64,000 nt of DNA from Amoebophrya sp. A120 (lineage: Eukaryota > Sar > Dinophyceae > Syndiniales > Amoebophryaceae), in NCBI GenBank assembly GCA_905178155.1, contig CAJINV010000004.1, positions 11,019,655 to 11,083,654 on the forward strand, read 5' to 3'. Position numbers and translations under genes: made by a program. Shown one piece after another: positions 1-10,181 of the stretch (within the stretch, counting starts at the first letter, position 1; each line of letters opens with the position of its first letter). The notes under the pieces were generated by a model. It saw only the letters and a program-made list of their open reading frames with translations. It did not search any database and had not been told where the DNA came from.

Positions 1-196
1 CGAAATCAATCAGCCCGTCCTGGAAATGGCAGATGCCTTTTGCGCTTGCCGAGATCTCGATAATTTCAGTCTTTTCTTTTTTTTGATAGCAGGAGCAGGA
101 ACAGGATCGTCCGGATCGTGTACAACATATTTTTGATGATCATTTTCCTAGCCTCTTGTCTTCTCACAACTCTTGAAACCGCTTTTCTTTCCAGAA

Positions 197-1380
197 TCAA
201 AACCCGTCCATTTCGTAGGCGAGGGTGAGTTTTTGGTTCGCGGGTCGGTAGGTGACGGTCATGCCCTTCACGGTGTATTGGGCGTACATGCTGCCGCCGG
301 ACAGTTTGGTGCTACCGAAGGCCGTGCAGCAGTCACCGTAGTTTAGGTCGCCCACCACCGCGCGGGTGTTTTCCGTAAACACGGGGGGGTCTATTTTGTC
401 GCGGGCGATGGCGTCCGCGAACAAGTACTTGAAGTCCGCCAGGGTAATGTTCATGTAAGACGCGGCTCCGTCGGGCACATACCTCGTTAGAGCGAGTGTG
501 AAGATGCAGACAACACCAAGCACGTACGCAATAAATAAGGTTACTGCGAAAAATCCATGCAGCAGAATCAGAATTTAAATTTTCTATTCATCGGCATCAC
601 GGCCTGTTCTTCTCAATAGATACCAGTGCTTGTAGCCGCCTTTCTTCGAGCACACAATCTTCAGACGGCTTTTGATGTCGTCGCCGATCTCCTTGCGCAG
701 GGCCCTCCCGCGCTGCGCGTCCGCCTTCTCCTGTTCCTTAGCCTGTTTCTGCTGTTCCTTCGCAGCCCGCTTCGCCTCCTTGTCCGCCGCCTTGTCGGCG
801 GCTTTTTTTTCCGCCTTGGCCTGTGTCGTTGTGGTTTTGCGTTTCAGAAAGTTATTGTGTCGCAGAGCCAGCCAAAACGCAAAACCATGGGGTTCTGTTG
901 AATCTTGCGAGCAGCTTTCATCATAGCTACTAGGTAACAGCGGCCAAACAAAGTTTGAGTTTGAGTTGGTGGGCGGAGCCAATGCATATGCAAATCATTT
1001 GACAAAAGTTGAAATGATGGGGTACCGCCGGAAACAACATCATAGTTATAAGCTTAATCAAAATTAATGATTATAATGATAGCGCTATGAAAAACAAAAA
1101 CCAAAACCTGCTTCGCAGCTAGCTGCTCTGCTGTGGGCTCTTTTTTCTGGCGCTTCGCCTTGGGCTTTTTGTCCGATGGCTGGTCTGCTGGCCGCTTGTT
1201 CCCCGGCGCCACGCCGGTGACAGCGGTCGAAGCAAGCGGACCATCGTGCTCTAGCAGCGCAGCGTCCTCTTGCTTCTTTACGACCGAAGAGACCAACTCA
1301 CCAAAAGGCACAGCGCCAGAACCTTCCAGCACTGGTCCTTGACCTTGAGATGAAGAGGCCGGCCCTCGCAACTCCGGCAT
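197..1380 (-). CDS. hypothetical charged protein, 3 exons, 251 aa
   Basis: I do not recognise the family. Exons are 1108-1380, 624-820 and 197-482, joined by two GT-AG introns (821-1107 with donor GTTTTG, 483-623 with donor GTATCT). The sum is 756 nt, 251 codons plus stop, and the ATG at 1380 is clear. The first exon is Ser/Pro-rich and ends in a basic stretch (KRPADQPSDKKPKAKRQKK) that looks like a nuclear localisation signal. The second is a Lys/Ala/Glu/Gln helix that could form a coiled coil. The third (about residues 157-251) is a more ordinary globular tail with several Cys, Tyr and Asp residues and GC-rich third codon positions. Without the second splice the protein would end in a poorly supported RRTGRDADE tail; the phase-2 join (TG plus G) gives KHWYVPDG instead. 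A nuclear or nucleolar location is inference only. Confidence 0.6.
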
Positions 1381-1782
1381 GATCTGTGAACGCGAAGAGT
1401 TGCGCTACTTACTTTTTTACGTGTAGTTCGTTGTTTGTACTTGTGGAGGTTCATTCAAAATTCCATGAAATTGACCTCGTCAGAAGCCTTCCCGGTGCTG
1501 TTTGGGAAAAAAGAAAAACACTTCTAACCCGCTGACAATCGCGCACAGTAAACAAAGACATTGTAGCCTTCTCTCTGGTGATGCTGATACACAAACACAT
1601 CGAAGCTCTTCGTCCTCTCGTCCTCTCAGCCGCTCTTCTTCTTCTTGTCTAAGCCGTCTCGACATCATGATGATGACTCGTATTCGTAGTCCTAGTCTCG
1701 TCATCTTTTACTTACCGTGAAGCTCTTGGTCTTGGTCTTGTCGTGTCCATTTCGAATCTCGATTATATTTGCCGATCTACCC
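1381..1782. other. intergenic spacer left of the satellite
   Basis: AT-richer sequence upstream of the 197-1380 gene. Short overlapping reading frames on both strands have no codon bias. I see no RNA gene or element here. Confidence 0.5.
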
Positions 1783-3640
1783 CGCGACAAAATTTGTCGT
1801 GCGATGTTGGTATCTACGCTTTCTGCAGCACCGCCGCGACAAAATTTGTCGCACGATGGTATGGTGGCCAAATGCTGCCATCTGAAGCACCGCCACGACA
1901 AAATTTGTCGTGGGAGGCAGGGCCGCGGCCGCCAATCTGCCTCCCGACAAAATTTGTCGTGGGAGGCAGGGCCGCGGCCGCCAATCTGCCTCCCGACAAA
2001 ATTTGTCCTGGCAGGGTTGGTATGGTAACTAAAAGCTGCCCTGCCTCTGGAGCACCACCACGACAAAATTTGTCGTGGGAAGCAGGGCCGCCAATCTGCG
2101 TCACGACAAAATTTGTCGTGGGATGGTGTGATGCCCAAAAGCTGCCAGCTGGAGCACCACCACGACAAAATTTGTTGTGGGAGGCAGGGTCGCCAAGCAA
2201 TCTGCCTCACGACAAAATTTGTCGTGGGATAGTATAGTTCCCAAAAGCTGCCTTCTGGAGCATCGCCACGACAAAATTTGTCGTGGGGGGCTGTGGCTCC
2301 CAAAAGCTGCCCTGAGCTGCCATCTGGAGCACCACCACGACAAAATTTGTCGTGGGAGGTAGGGCCAAATCTGCCTCACGACAAAATTTGTCGTGGGATA
2401 CAGGACCGCCAATCTGCCCCACGACAAAATTTGTCGTGCGATGCTACGGTGCGCAAAAGCTGCCCTCTGGAGCACCACCAAGACAAAATTTGTCATGGGA
2501 GGCAGGGCCGCCAATCTGCCTCACGACAAAATTTGTCGTGGGATGGTGTGGTGCCCAAAAGCTGGCATCTGGAGCACCGCCACGACAAAATTTGTCGTGG
2601 GAGGCAGGGCCAACAATCTGCGTCACGACAAAATTTGTCGTGGGATGGTGTGATGCCCAAAAGCTGCCAGCTGGAGCACCACCACGACAAAATTTGTTGT
2701 GGGAGGCAGGGTCGCCAAGCAATCTGCCTCACGACAAAATTTGTCGTGGGATAGTATAGTTCCCAAAAGCTGCCTTCTGGAGCATCGCCACGACAAAATT
2801 TGTCGTGGGGGGCTGTGGCTCCCAAAAGCTGCCCTGAGCTGCCATCTGGAGCACCACCACGACAAAATTTGTCGTGGGAGGTAGGGCCAAATCTGCCTCA
2901 CGACAAAATTTGTCGTGGGATACAGGACCGCCAATCTGCCCCACGACAAAATTTGTCGTGCGATGCTACGGTGCGCAAAAGCTGCCCTCTGGAGCACCAC
3001 CAAGACAAAATTTGTCATGGGAGGCAGGGCCGCCAATCTGCCTCACGACAAAATTTGTCGTGGGATGGTGTGGTGCCCAAAAGCTGGCATCTGGAGCACC
3101 GCCACGACAAAATTTGTCGTGGGAGGCAGGGCCAACAATCTGCGTCACGACAAAATTTGTCGTGGGATGGTGTGATGCCCAAAAGCTGTCAGCTGGAGCA
3201 CTACCACGACAAAATTTGTCGTGGGAGGCAGGGCCGCTAATCTGCCTCACGGCAAAATTTGTCGTGGGAGGGTATGGCACCCAAAAGCGGCCCTCTGGAG
3301 CACCACCGCGACAAAATTTGTCGTGGGAGGCAGGGCCGCCAATCTGCCTCACGACAGAATTTGTCGTGGGATGGTATAGTGCCCAAAAGCTGCCACCTGG
3401 AGCACCACCACGACAAAATTTGTCGTGGGAGGCAGGGCCGCCAATGATCTGCCTCACGACAAAATTTGTCGTCACGACAAAATTTGTCGTGGGAGGTAGG
3501 GTCGCCAATCTGCCTCCCAACAAAATTTGTCGTGGGAGGGTATGGTGACCAAAAGCTGCCATTTGGAGCACCGCAACGACAAAATTTGTCGTGGGAGGCA
3601 GGGCCGCCAATCTGGCGCACGACAAAATTTGTCGCGTGAT
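1783..3640. repeat. palindrome-based satellite array
   Basis: About 37 copies of an interrupted palindrome, CGACAAA-A-TTTGTCG, usually extended to CCACGACAAA-A-TTTGTCGTGG, spaced roughly 40-60 bp apart. The central odd base is A in nearly every copy, so all units share one orientation. Two spacer types alternate: a short one around GGCAGGGCCGCCAATCTGCC and a longer one around GCCCAAAAGCTGCCATCTGG. A 522-bp higher-order block is duplicated almost exactly (about 2101-2622 and 2623-3144). A few units carry single changes inside the palindrome (for example near 3250, 3353 and 3515). The array lies between two minus-strand genes, and the open frames across it only reflect the repeat. Confidence 0.93.
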
Positions 3641-4119
3641 GGTATGGTGACCAAATGAGATTTGGTCGCCCTTTCAGCGATGAAACCGTGACAGAGGGTC
3701 GTCCATTGCATCTTCTGCGAATCAAGCTTCTTATTATCTTCCGTATATGGTATTCATTCATTCATCATTGTAGTATTCATCGAGTTCTTGAAGCACTTTT
3801 CGTTTTCGTTTTGGTACAACAATTTTTTTTGCATACGATTCTCGTCGACTTTTGCTTTTGATTTATTCGTCCTTCGTTCTGTATTTTTACGAGAGGGTGA
3901 AAATTCAAATGGAGCATTTAGATAAACTTAAACAGGTGCAGGTACAACTGGTCCGTAGACGAAACTTCACTCTTGCGGCACGTCGCTGCAGGCGCAGGTA
4001 CAAGTTCTAGGGTGGTAACGAGTGGGATTTTCATCAGACGAGAAGTTTGTTCACACACCGGAGCAGACTCCTAATATGCCGCGACCCTTCATCAAGCGTA
4101 GACGACCGGCTCAATGTGT
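3641..4119. other. intergenic spacer right of the satellite
   Basis: Non-repetitive AT-rich sequence downstream of the 4120-7832 gene, probably its 3' flank. No gene or element recognised. Confidence 0.5.
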
Positions 4120-7100
4120 TCACGCCAACTTCTCCATCGCGTGCACTTTCTGGACGATAACCTCCAGCGGTTCGTACGTTAGCGGAGTACTCGTGTCTGC
4201 CAACCGTGCGAAGAGTTGAGCTTTGCTGTTCGTCCCTGGAGGTGACACCATGGCGATTTGCGACGTAAATGTTGAGGATCCATTATTCATCTCGGAATCA
4301 GGTGCAGTTTTCCGCAGAATGAGCTCGATGTGCGTGTCACCGTAAAAGTGCGCACCGTCTCGTTCGTCCTGCGAAAACCCGGTGAGCAGCGGACAAGGCG
4401 GGTTCACTAGCCAATCCCGCAGTGCGGTAGTCGGCGACAGTTCCTGCTGGACGACCGGAGAATCATAGTGAATCTGCTGCTGGTGCTGCTGCAACAAGGG
4501 AAAACTGGAAGCAACTGCACCGGCTCCGGCACCTCTTGCCGCCAGCATCACGGACGAGGAGGTCGTGTTCTGCGAGTTGCTGCTAGAGAACACGACGTTC
4601 AGCGGGATCGCAGGCGTCAACGCCGGTACTGGAATCGGGCTGTGACGAAGTGGCGGTGCGGGAAGGAGAGGACCGCCGAAAGAAGAAGAACCACCAGAAT
4701 TTGGATTCATCATCAACAAGCCAGGTGGAGGTGGACCTCCTCCTCCAGAGGTTGATCCCGGCCAGGAGGCAATAGACGATGGCGATGGCTTTTGCTGTTC
4801 CAAATCCAACAAGCCGGGCGAGCTCAACTTTGGCGGTTGCGGCTGGACGCCGAGTTGCACCAGCGGTGGGGGCGCGACGGACGCGATAACGAAGTGACTT
4901 TCGCGAACCACAGGCGGGGCAGGTGCAAGACCAAGATGGTTCCGTATGCTGGTCTTTGAGCTCGACGTCGACCGCGAGTTACTACTAGATTTTCCGTTTA
5001 AAATCGTGCTAGGGGGCGCCGCGATGCGAACAGGATCAGCTCGTGGGGGCAAAACCGGCGCGGATAAGTCCTCGCGTTGCTCCTGCAAGTCTACCTTCTC
5101 CAAAAAGCTCGAGGAAAGGGAAAACGCGCCTTCCCGCGACCGCCGCAACGCACTCTCCACCTCTCGCTCCCGCGCTGTTAATCGCTGGTACTCTTCGAGC
5201 ATGTGCTGCGTCCTCTGCTGGTCCACTTCTTGATCCGACCGTCGGGTTGGGGGAAGGTTTGGGTTTTGCAGGGAATGCGAACGGTCTTTTGCGACTGGGA
5301 CTGCGACATCAAATGTTGATGCAGGGGGAGGCGCTGGTGGAGCAATCGCGCATTCGAATGCAGTTCGTCTTTGCGCTTCTTCCTGCTGCACGATGAGAGC
5401 TAATTCGTTTTCTGCTTCTACTTGAACTTGTTCCCTCGTCGGCAAAGCCGGCTCTTCATGCGGCGATGGGGCAGTTTGCGTCCTGGTCAGCGGATCATCT
5501 TCCTCTTCGTCTACTGGCAAGGAGACGACCGCAGTTTCCGGGGGGATCACTGGATCTCGTGGTGCAGATCCTGCCGCGCGAACGTCTTCGGGCGAATCCT
5601 GCTGCGCGATCATCTGTTCTTGATGCATTTTGATCTGCGTGCTGGTGTTTGGCAGTTCCGCTTCGCTGACACTTGCGTCCGGGAGCGCGCTGTCGATTTT
5701 CTGTTCTTCTGTCCGCAGCTTGACAAACTCCTCCTCTCCAACAATTTTGATCTGCGGCGATGCCTCGTGTGGCTCCACCACCACCCCTCGTAGTTGCAGC
5801 TCGGTCTCTGGTGCAGCAAGAGTTGGTTCTTTCTTTATCGGTGAACAACGAGAACCGGCAGCACTATCAAAGACAAAGTCATCTTGATGATCTTGCTGTG
5901 CCGCCGTGCGTTTCTGTTCTCGTTTTTCTGCTAGTACTGTCTTCTTCCCATCGACGACTTCTTCGTCAATGCGGTAAACGTCGGTTTGCTTTTCCTTTTG
6001 CGCAGCCCTTGTTTCCACCTCCAATGGCAGCTTCGTTGAAGAGCCGACATTTTGTTCTACTTGTTGCTCGACGCAGATGTCAGCTGTAGTACCGGCCGAG
6101 ACCACCACGCTTGGAGATGCCTTCTGCTTCTGCTCTGCTCCTACTTTGGGTTCATGATCGTCAGCTTGGAGGACATCGTCTAGTATTAATCCCTCTGCAC
6201 TCGTCGCAAGCGCATGATCGGCGTGGTCTTTCGATGCTCTACTGGTACTGCTAGACCTTGACGACGTTTGCTGCAATAGTGCCTCGACGCCGGCCGCCAG
6301 CTTTTCCATGTTCCCTAGCAAGAGCTCTGCCACCCGGTTGGGGTCAGTTAGCGAAGCCGCTGCTGCTTGTTCACCTGCAAGACCCGCAGGTAGGTCTAAG
6401 CTATCTCGTAGCTTTGCTTTCTTTATTGGTATTTCTTCTCTGGAGAGATCGACAGCACCACTCTTTCCTCCTGTCACGCTGGGGTTCGTTTCCGAGGTAG
6501 TACTGGATGGTAGGCTTTTCGCAGCCGTTGTGTAGATGCTTTTGGCTTTGACCACGGTTACAGAAGGCTTGCTGGCGGCCACTGGGGCAGCGGTAGACGA
6601 AGATGAAACAAGATGACGGTCTACGTCTGGGTCTGCCGCACCCTCTCCCGCCACGACGGCACCGGCAATTACCGCTGCATTTTTTTTGACATCTTCATCT
6701 GGATCTGGTAGGACCTCCTCGCTGCTCGGCTCGACCTCGTGCTTAGGGTCGGGCACAGATGAAACACTTTGCACAATTTCTTGGAAAGCAGTTGGGGCCT
6801 CGGCATAGTAGTGGAATCGGTTACTGGGAGTGGGCTGCTTTCCCCCGGCTCCTGGTCCTGCTGTTCCTGTTGCAATTGTCATGGCTGCACCATCCTGCTC
6901 GGGCTCGTGTTGCTGGTCCGCCTCCAAGACATCCTCCGCCTCATCCGCGGAGGACGCCGGTTCCAACCGGATTACATGCGGACCGTCGTTTCCTTCCTCA
7001 TTCGCGGCGACATCGCCCTCATCTCCGCTTTGCGGCACTGCTTGTCGCCGGTCCGGCAAGACGACCACCGCCTCCGAGCTGCTGGCCGACCCGCTGGCAC

Positions 7101-7832
7101 TCTGCGGCGCTTCGGTGTTCGTCTCCTCTCCGTCCTGTTCGCTCTCCTCAACCGCGGACAGCAGAGGAACGGGCTCCGTTTCGCCCTCGGAGGTCTTGCT
7201 GGCCGGTGGGAAAAGCTTGTTCTGGATGCCGAGCGTGGTTGAACTTGGCTTGTTGCTTTCGTCCGGCTTCTTGAAGCCGAACGCCTTAGGTTTCCGGTTC
7301 GGCGCGGGCAGGCCGGAGGCGACGCCCGTACTACTTGGCGCTTGTTGCTCGTCGCTGCCGGCACCGTCAACATCTGGGTGTTCGTAATCACAACATCATC
7401 ATAGTCATTTCTCTTCTAACTTCTTCTTGTTTTTGTCTTTACATCTACAAGAGATGACCAACGACAGCATCAACATGAGCTGCAGGCTATTCTTTTCGGA
7501 AGATCTTTTTCATGACAGCATCACAGCTGGCAACACAGCAGACTCCTTTCAATATACAAATACGTAGTACCTCGGATTCCATATTGTCCATTCTTACTTC
7601 TCGCGCCATCACCACCTGCTCCAGTCTTGTCGTAGTATTTGCTCCGCACGTAGGGGCTTTGGGGCGTGAACGCGTTCCTCGTTGTCCCGAGATCCACCGT
7701 GCGGATGGATTCGCTCGGTTGGTCCGGTGAGGCGCGACGCGGACTGCGGTACCCGGTGACGAGGTAGTTATGGTGGGCCTCGTGCTTTAACGTCTCCAAC
7801 TCGGTCGTTTGCTTCACGATCCGCTCGCGCTG
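4120..7832 (-). CDS. hypothetical disordered protein, 5' end unresolved
   Basis: Two supported exons: 7598-7832 and 4120-7373, joined by a GT-AG intron with a strong GTAAGA donor and CACCCAG acceptor (7374-7597). The join is phase 1 and keeps the frame. The protein, at least 1162 aa, is unrecognised. It is rich in Ser, Glu, Pro, Ala and Gln, with acidic patches and a short coiled-coil-like segment (around EEYQRLTAREREVESALRR), followed by a Pro/Gly-rich region and a C-terminal stretch of about 80 residues that looks more folded. A frame starting at 7068 misses about 100 upstream residues in the same frame. The exon at 7598-7832 (starting QQRERIVKQTTELETLKHE) follows a plausible CTCCAG acceptor, so at least one more exon must lie upstream. 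I could not identify it in 7833-8596. Confidence 0.55.
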
Positions 7833-8596
7833 CTGGAGGCTGTGAATGTGATGAGATTGAGGTATAGAATTTGGAACCCTACTGCTCTGAGGATTTGTAC
7901 AGGCAAAAATAATGCACGAGCTGCAGGAGCAGATGCATCGGTCCGGCGACGAAGCGCATATATGAAAAGAGAAACCATCGCTGTCGTCCGGATCACATAC
8001 CAGTAATGCACGGAGCACCGTCCATATGATTATCACGATACTGCACTCGTCCTCGCAAGACTGAGACACACAACATTGTCACCGGATCTCTCCGCCCTCT
8101 CGAAGCAAAGACAAATCCATCACGAATAAGTGTTTGGTGCTTTCCCAACGAAATAAAACCACGAAGCGCTGCACAACTACTACGAGTACGAGAAGCGATC
8201 CGATCCGCTCTAAAGAGCGCGACTTCAAAAATAGCACCAGGTTTGCAACAAATACAAGTCCACCTTTGGGACGACACGAGGAGCGTTCTAATAGAACGCT
8301 CTATCGTGGTTCTATGGTTTATGACTTCGGAAAAATAAGCGCCAACAAAATGGTGTACAGGTTCATATATGTTCAGTGAGCAGGTGGGTTGAGATGAGGA
8401 TGCTCAATTCTATCGTGAATCAAGTTTCAAGTCAAATGGCAACGGGGGAAGAGTCTGAAAAATCAGGTTCTTTTCAATCATCAAAAAAATCAATCAATGC
8501 TTGTCGTGTGGTACAGCATGAAGTCATGTGCCGCAACATTGTCAAAAGCACAGGTTCACATCGATTTTTCGATTATCTCAAGAACTTTTCATCTCC
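7833..8596. other. spacer, possible missing 5' exons
   Basis: This holds the 3' flank of BUD31 and must contain the 5' end of the 4120-7832 gene, but I could not choose an exon with confidence. A minus-strand frame at 7993-8277 lacks the GC-rich third positions of the real exons. Confidence 0.35.
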
Positions 8597-9468
8597 TCAC
8601 AGCTTGAACTCGTCGTCCGAATCAAAGTCATCCTCTGGTCTGACTGGGGCGGGTCGTTTGTTGTTTTTGTTGATGCCCACCGGGTCGCAGACGGGATCGT
8701 CTGGGCCGGTGCCCTGGACGCTGCTCCCTGCGGTTTCGTTCACCAAATTTGCCTTCCGCGTCATCTTCTGGTCGCCGCTCGCACAGCCTCGGCACCCGCA
8801 GTGCTGGCACTCGATGATGCCCTTGTTGTGCAGCTTGTGGTTGGGGACGCGACAGATGCAGGTGGTCCCGTGGTTGCTGTCCTTCGGTTGATATCAAAAG
8901 TAAAAGTGTCTGGGTCTGGAAACTTGTGATGCTGGGTGGCGTCTCATGATGAGGCCACAAATGCTGGCTCAGCATGACAAGTTTCTGAGCTCCTAGGTGT
9001 TGCCTATTCTGCATGACAAACTGCGCTTTTGCATCACAGAAAAACGGGGCTCTTGGGTAACGTGCATGACAGACTTAAGAGTCATGCCAGACAAGCATGC
9101 CAAACATGAATTCTTCCAGACCCAGACATTTTTACAGTTGATAGTTGAATGCACTTCAAGCAGCAGAGCCGCTCGTACCCCGGCTTGCGCCACTTGGCGA
9201 TCAGAGAGGCATTTACGTACTTCTCCTCGACCAGCCAGTCGTACAGCTCCTTCGTGATCTTTTTCTGTCGGTAGTACAGTTCGTAGATGTAGCGCGACTG
9301 CTGGTGCTCGATGCGAAAGATGGGCCACTGCGCCTCGTTTCTTCTCTTGCCCTCGTGGGACTCGTTCACCGCCTCAGTCATCTTCTGCTGCAACTCCATC
9401 AGAACCCCCTCCACGTCCTCAAACCCCGCCGGCGGCGGCTTCGTGCGCAGGGTGCGGATTTTCGGCAT
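8597..9468 (-). CDS. BUD31: BUD31/G10 homologue, spliceosome component
   Basis: BUD31 (G10) is a conserved zinc-binding protein of the activated spliceosome (NTC-related group) in the nucleus. The family signature is plain: [18 protein letters not shown], then [14 protein letters not shown], then [20 protein letters not shown], then TTCICRVP and the Cys cluster CQHCGCRGC. Exons 9149-9468 and 8597-8891 are split by an introner (8892-9143) between CIQ and PKDSNHGTT, the point where other BUD31 proteins read straight through. Removing the core plus one 5-bp repeat gives 615 nt, 204 aa. The ATG at 9468 gives the usual MPK start; an upstream TTG is not needed. The family is normally about 145-160 aa. 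Here a 45-50 residue acidic tail ending in [11 protein letters not shown] is added. Confidence 0.96.
8892..9143. mobile_element. introner in BUD31 (family A)
   Basis: A 252-bp element with 5-bp direct repeats GTTGA (8887-8891 and 9144-9148). The terminal inverted repeat holds GTCTGGGTCTGGAA on the left and TTCCAGACCCAGAC on the right. It starts TATC and ends GATA. Internal GCATGACAAA-type motifs occur in both orientations. Excision restores the conserved BUD31 sequence. Confidence 0.95.
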
Positions 9469-10181
9469 GACGTAGTGGTTTTGATCGATGGGTTGTCGAG
9501 TCAAGTGAAGATTTCTTTCGCAAAAAAATAGCGTTGCTCTACTTTTTCGGTGGGGGCTAAGAAATAAGACGATGCGTGACTATAATGATGACGTTGCGTG
9601 GTTTCTTCGCCAAAATTATATTATGGACCCCTATACTAGATCAACAACATTTTCGCGACTCCTTGACCTAATGCTAATTATGCCGTCAATTTTGGTCCTG
9701 GAAATCAAAATCATTCAAGGCGAAAGTGAAACTGATGTCAAAGAGATACTTAGGCTGAGCTTGAGATTTTCGTTTACTTGGTCTGCGGAAGATGATTTCT
9801 GCTACATGAGCATGCCAGTGCTTAAAAAGCATTTTTCTTGTATGTTTTTCTGACTTCATTTGTCAACTGTAGCTTTGTTTACCAGTACTGTTTTTCTTCG
9901 TAGAAAAACGAGCTGCACGAAGATAAATTTGGAACCACGAAGATTTGATTTGCATTTGGATTTCGCGTTGGAATTTCTCAGGATCCCCTCACTGTGGCAA
10001 GTTTGTGTGTCGGGCAGTGTGCTTCTGATATTTTTCCTAAACCCTTTTCATGATTTTCTACGATCTGCATTTACGCATGGTGTAGAAAGAGATGTCGATG
10101 TACAAGTAGGTGCACTAGCACGTGGTGATAGGGATGGAAATGGATAGTTCTTATCTATACATGACTTCGCGGCTTCGCTCG
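9469..10181. other. AT-rich spacer upstream of BUD31
   Basis: An AT-rich stretch. One plus-strand frame (9572-9853) begins with ATG but has no codon bias or recognisable domain, so I take it as chance. Nothing else seen. Confidence 0.5.

Noticed and set aside
1783-3640. CRISPR-like spaced repeats
   Set aside because: The genome is eukaryotic, the spacers are themselves repeated in two classes, and the 522-bp duplication shows satellite growth.
1701-3761. Overlapping open frames of 60-220 aa on both strands
   Set aside because: They repeat the satellite unit (KFVVG, RQNLSW and similar) in all frames and have no independent coding signal.
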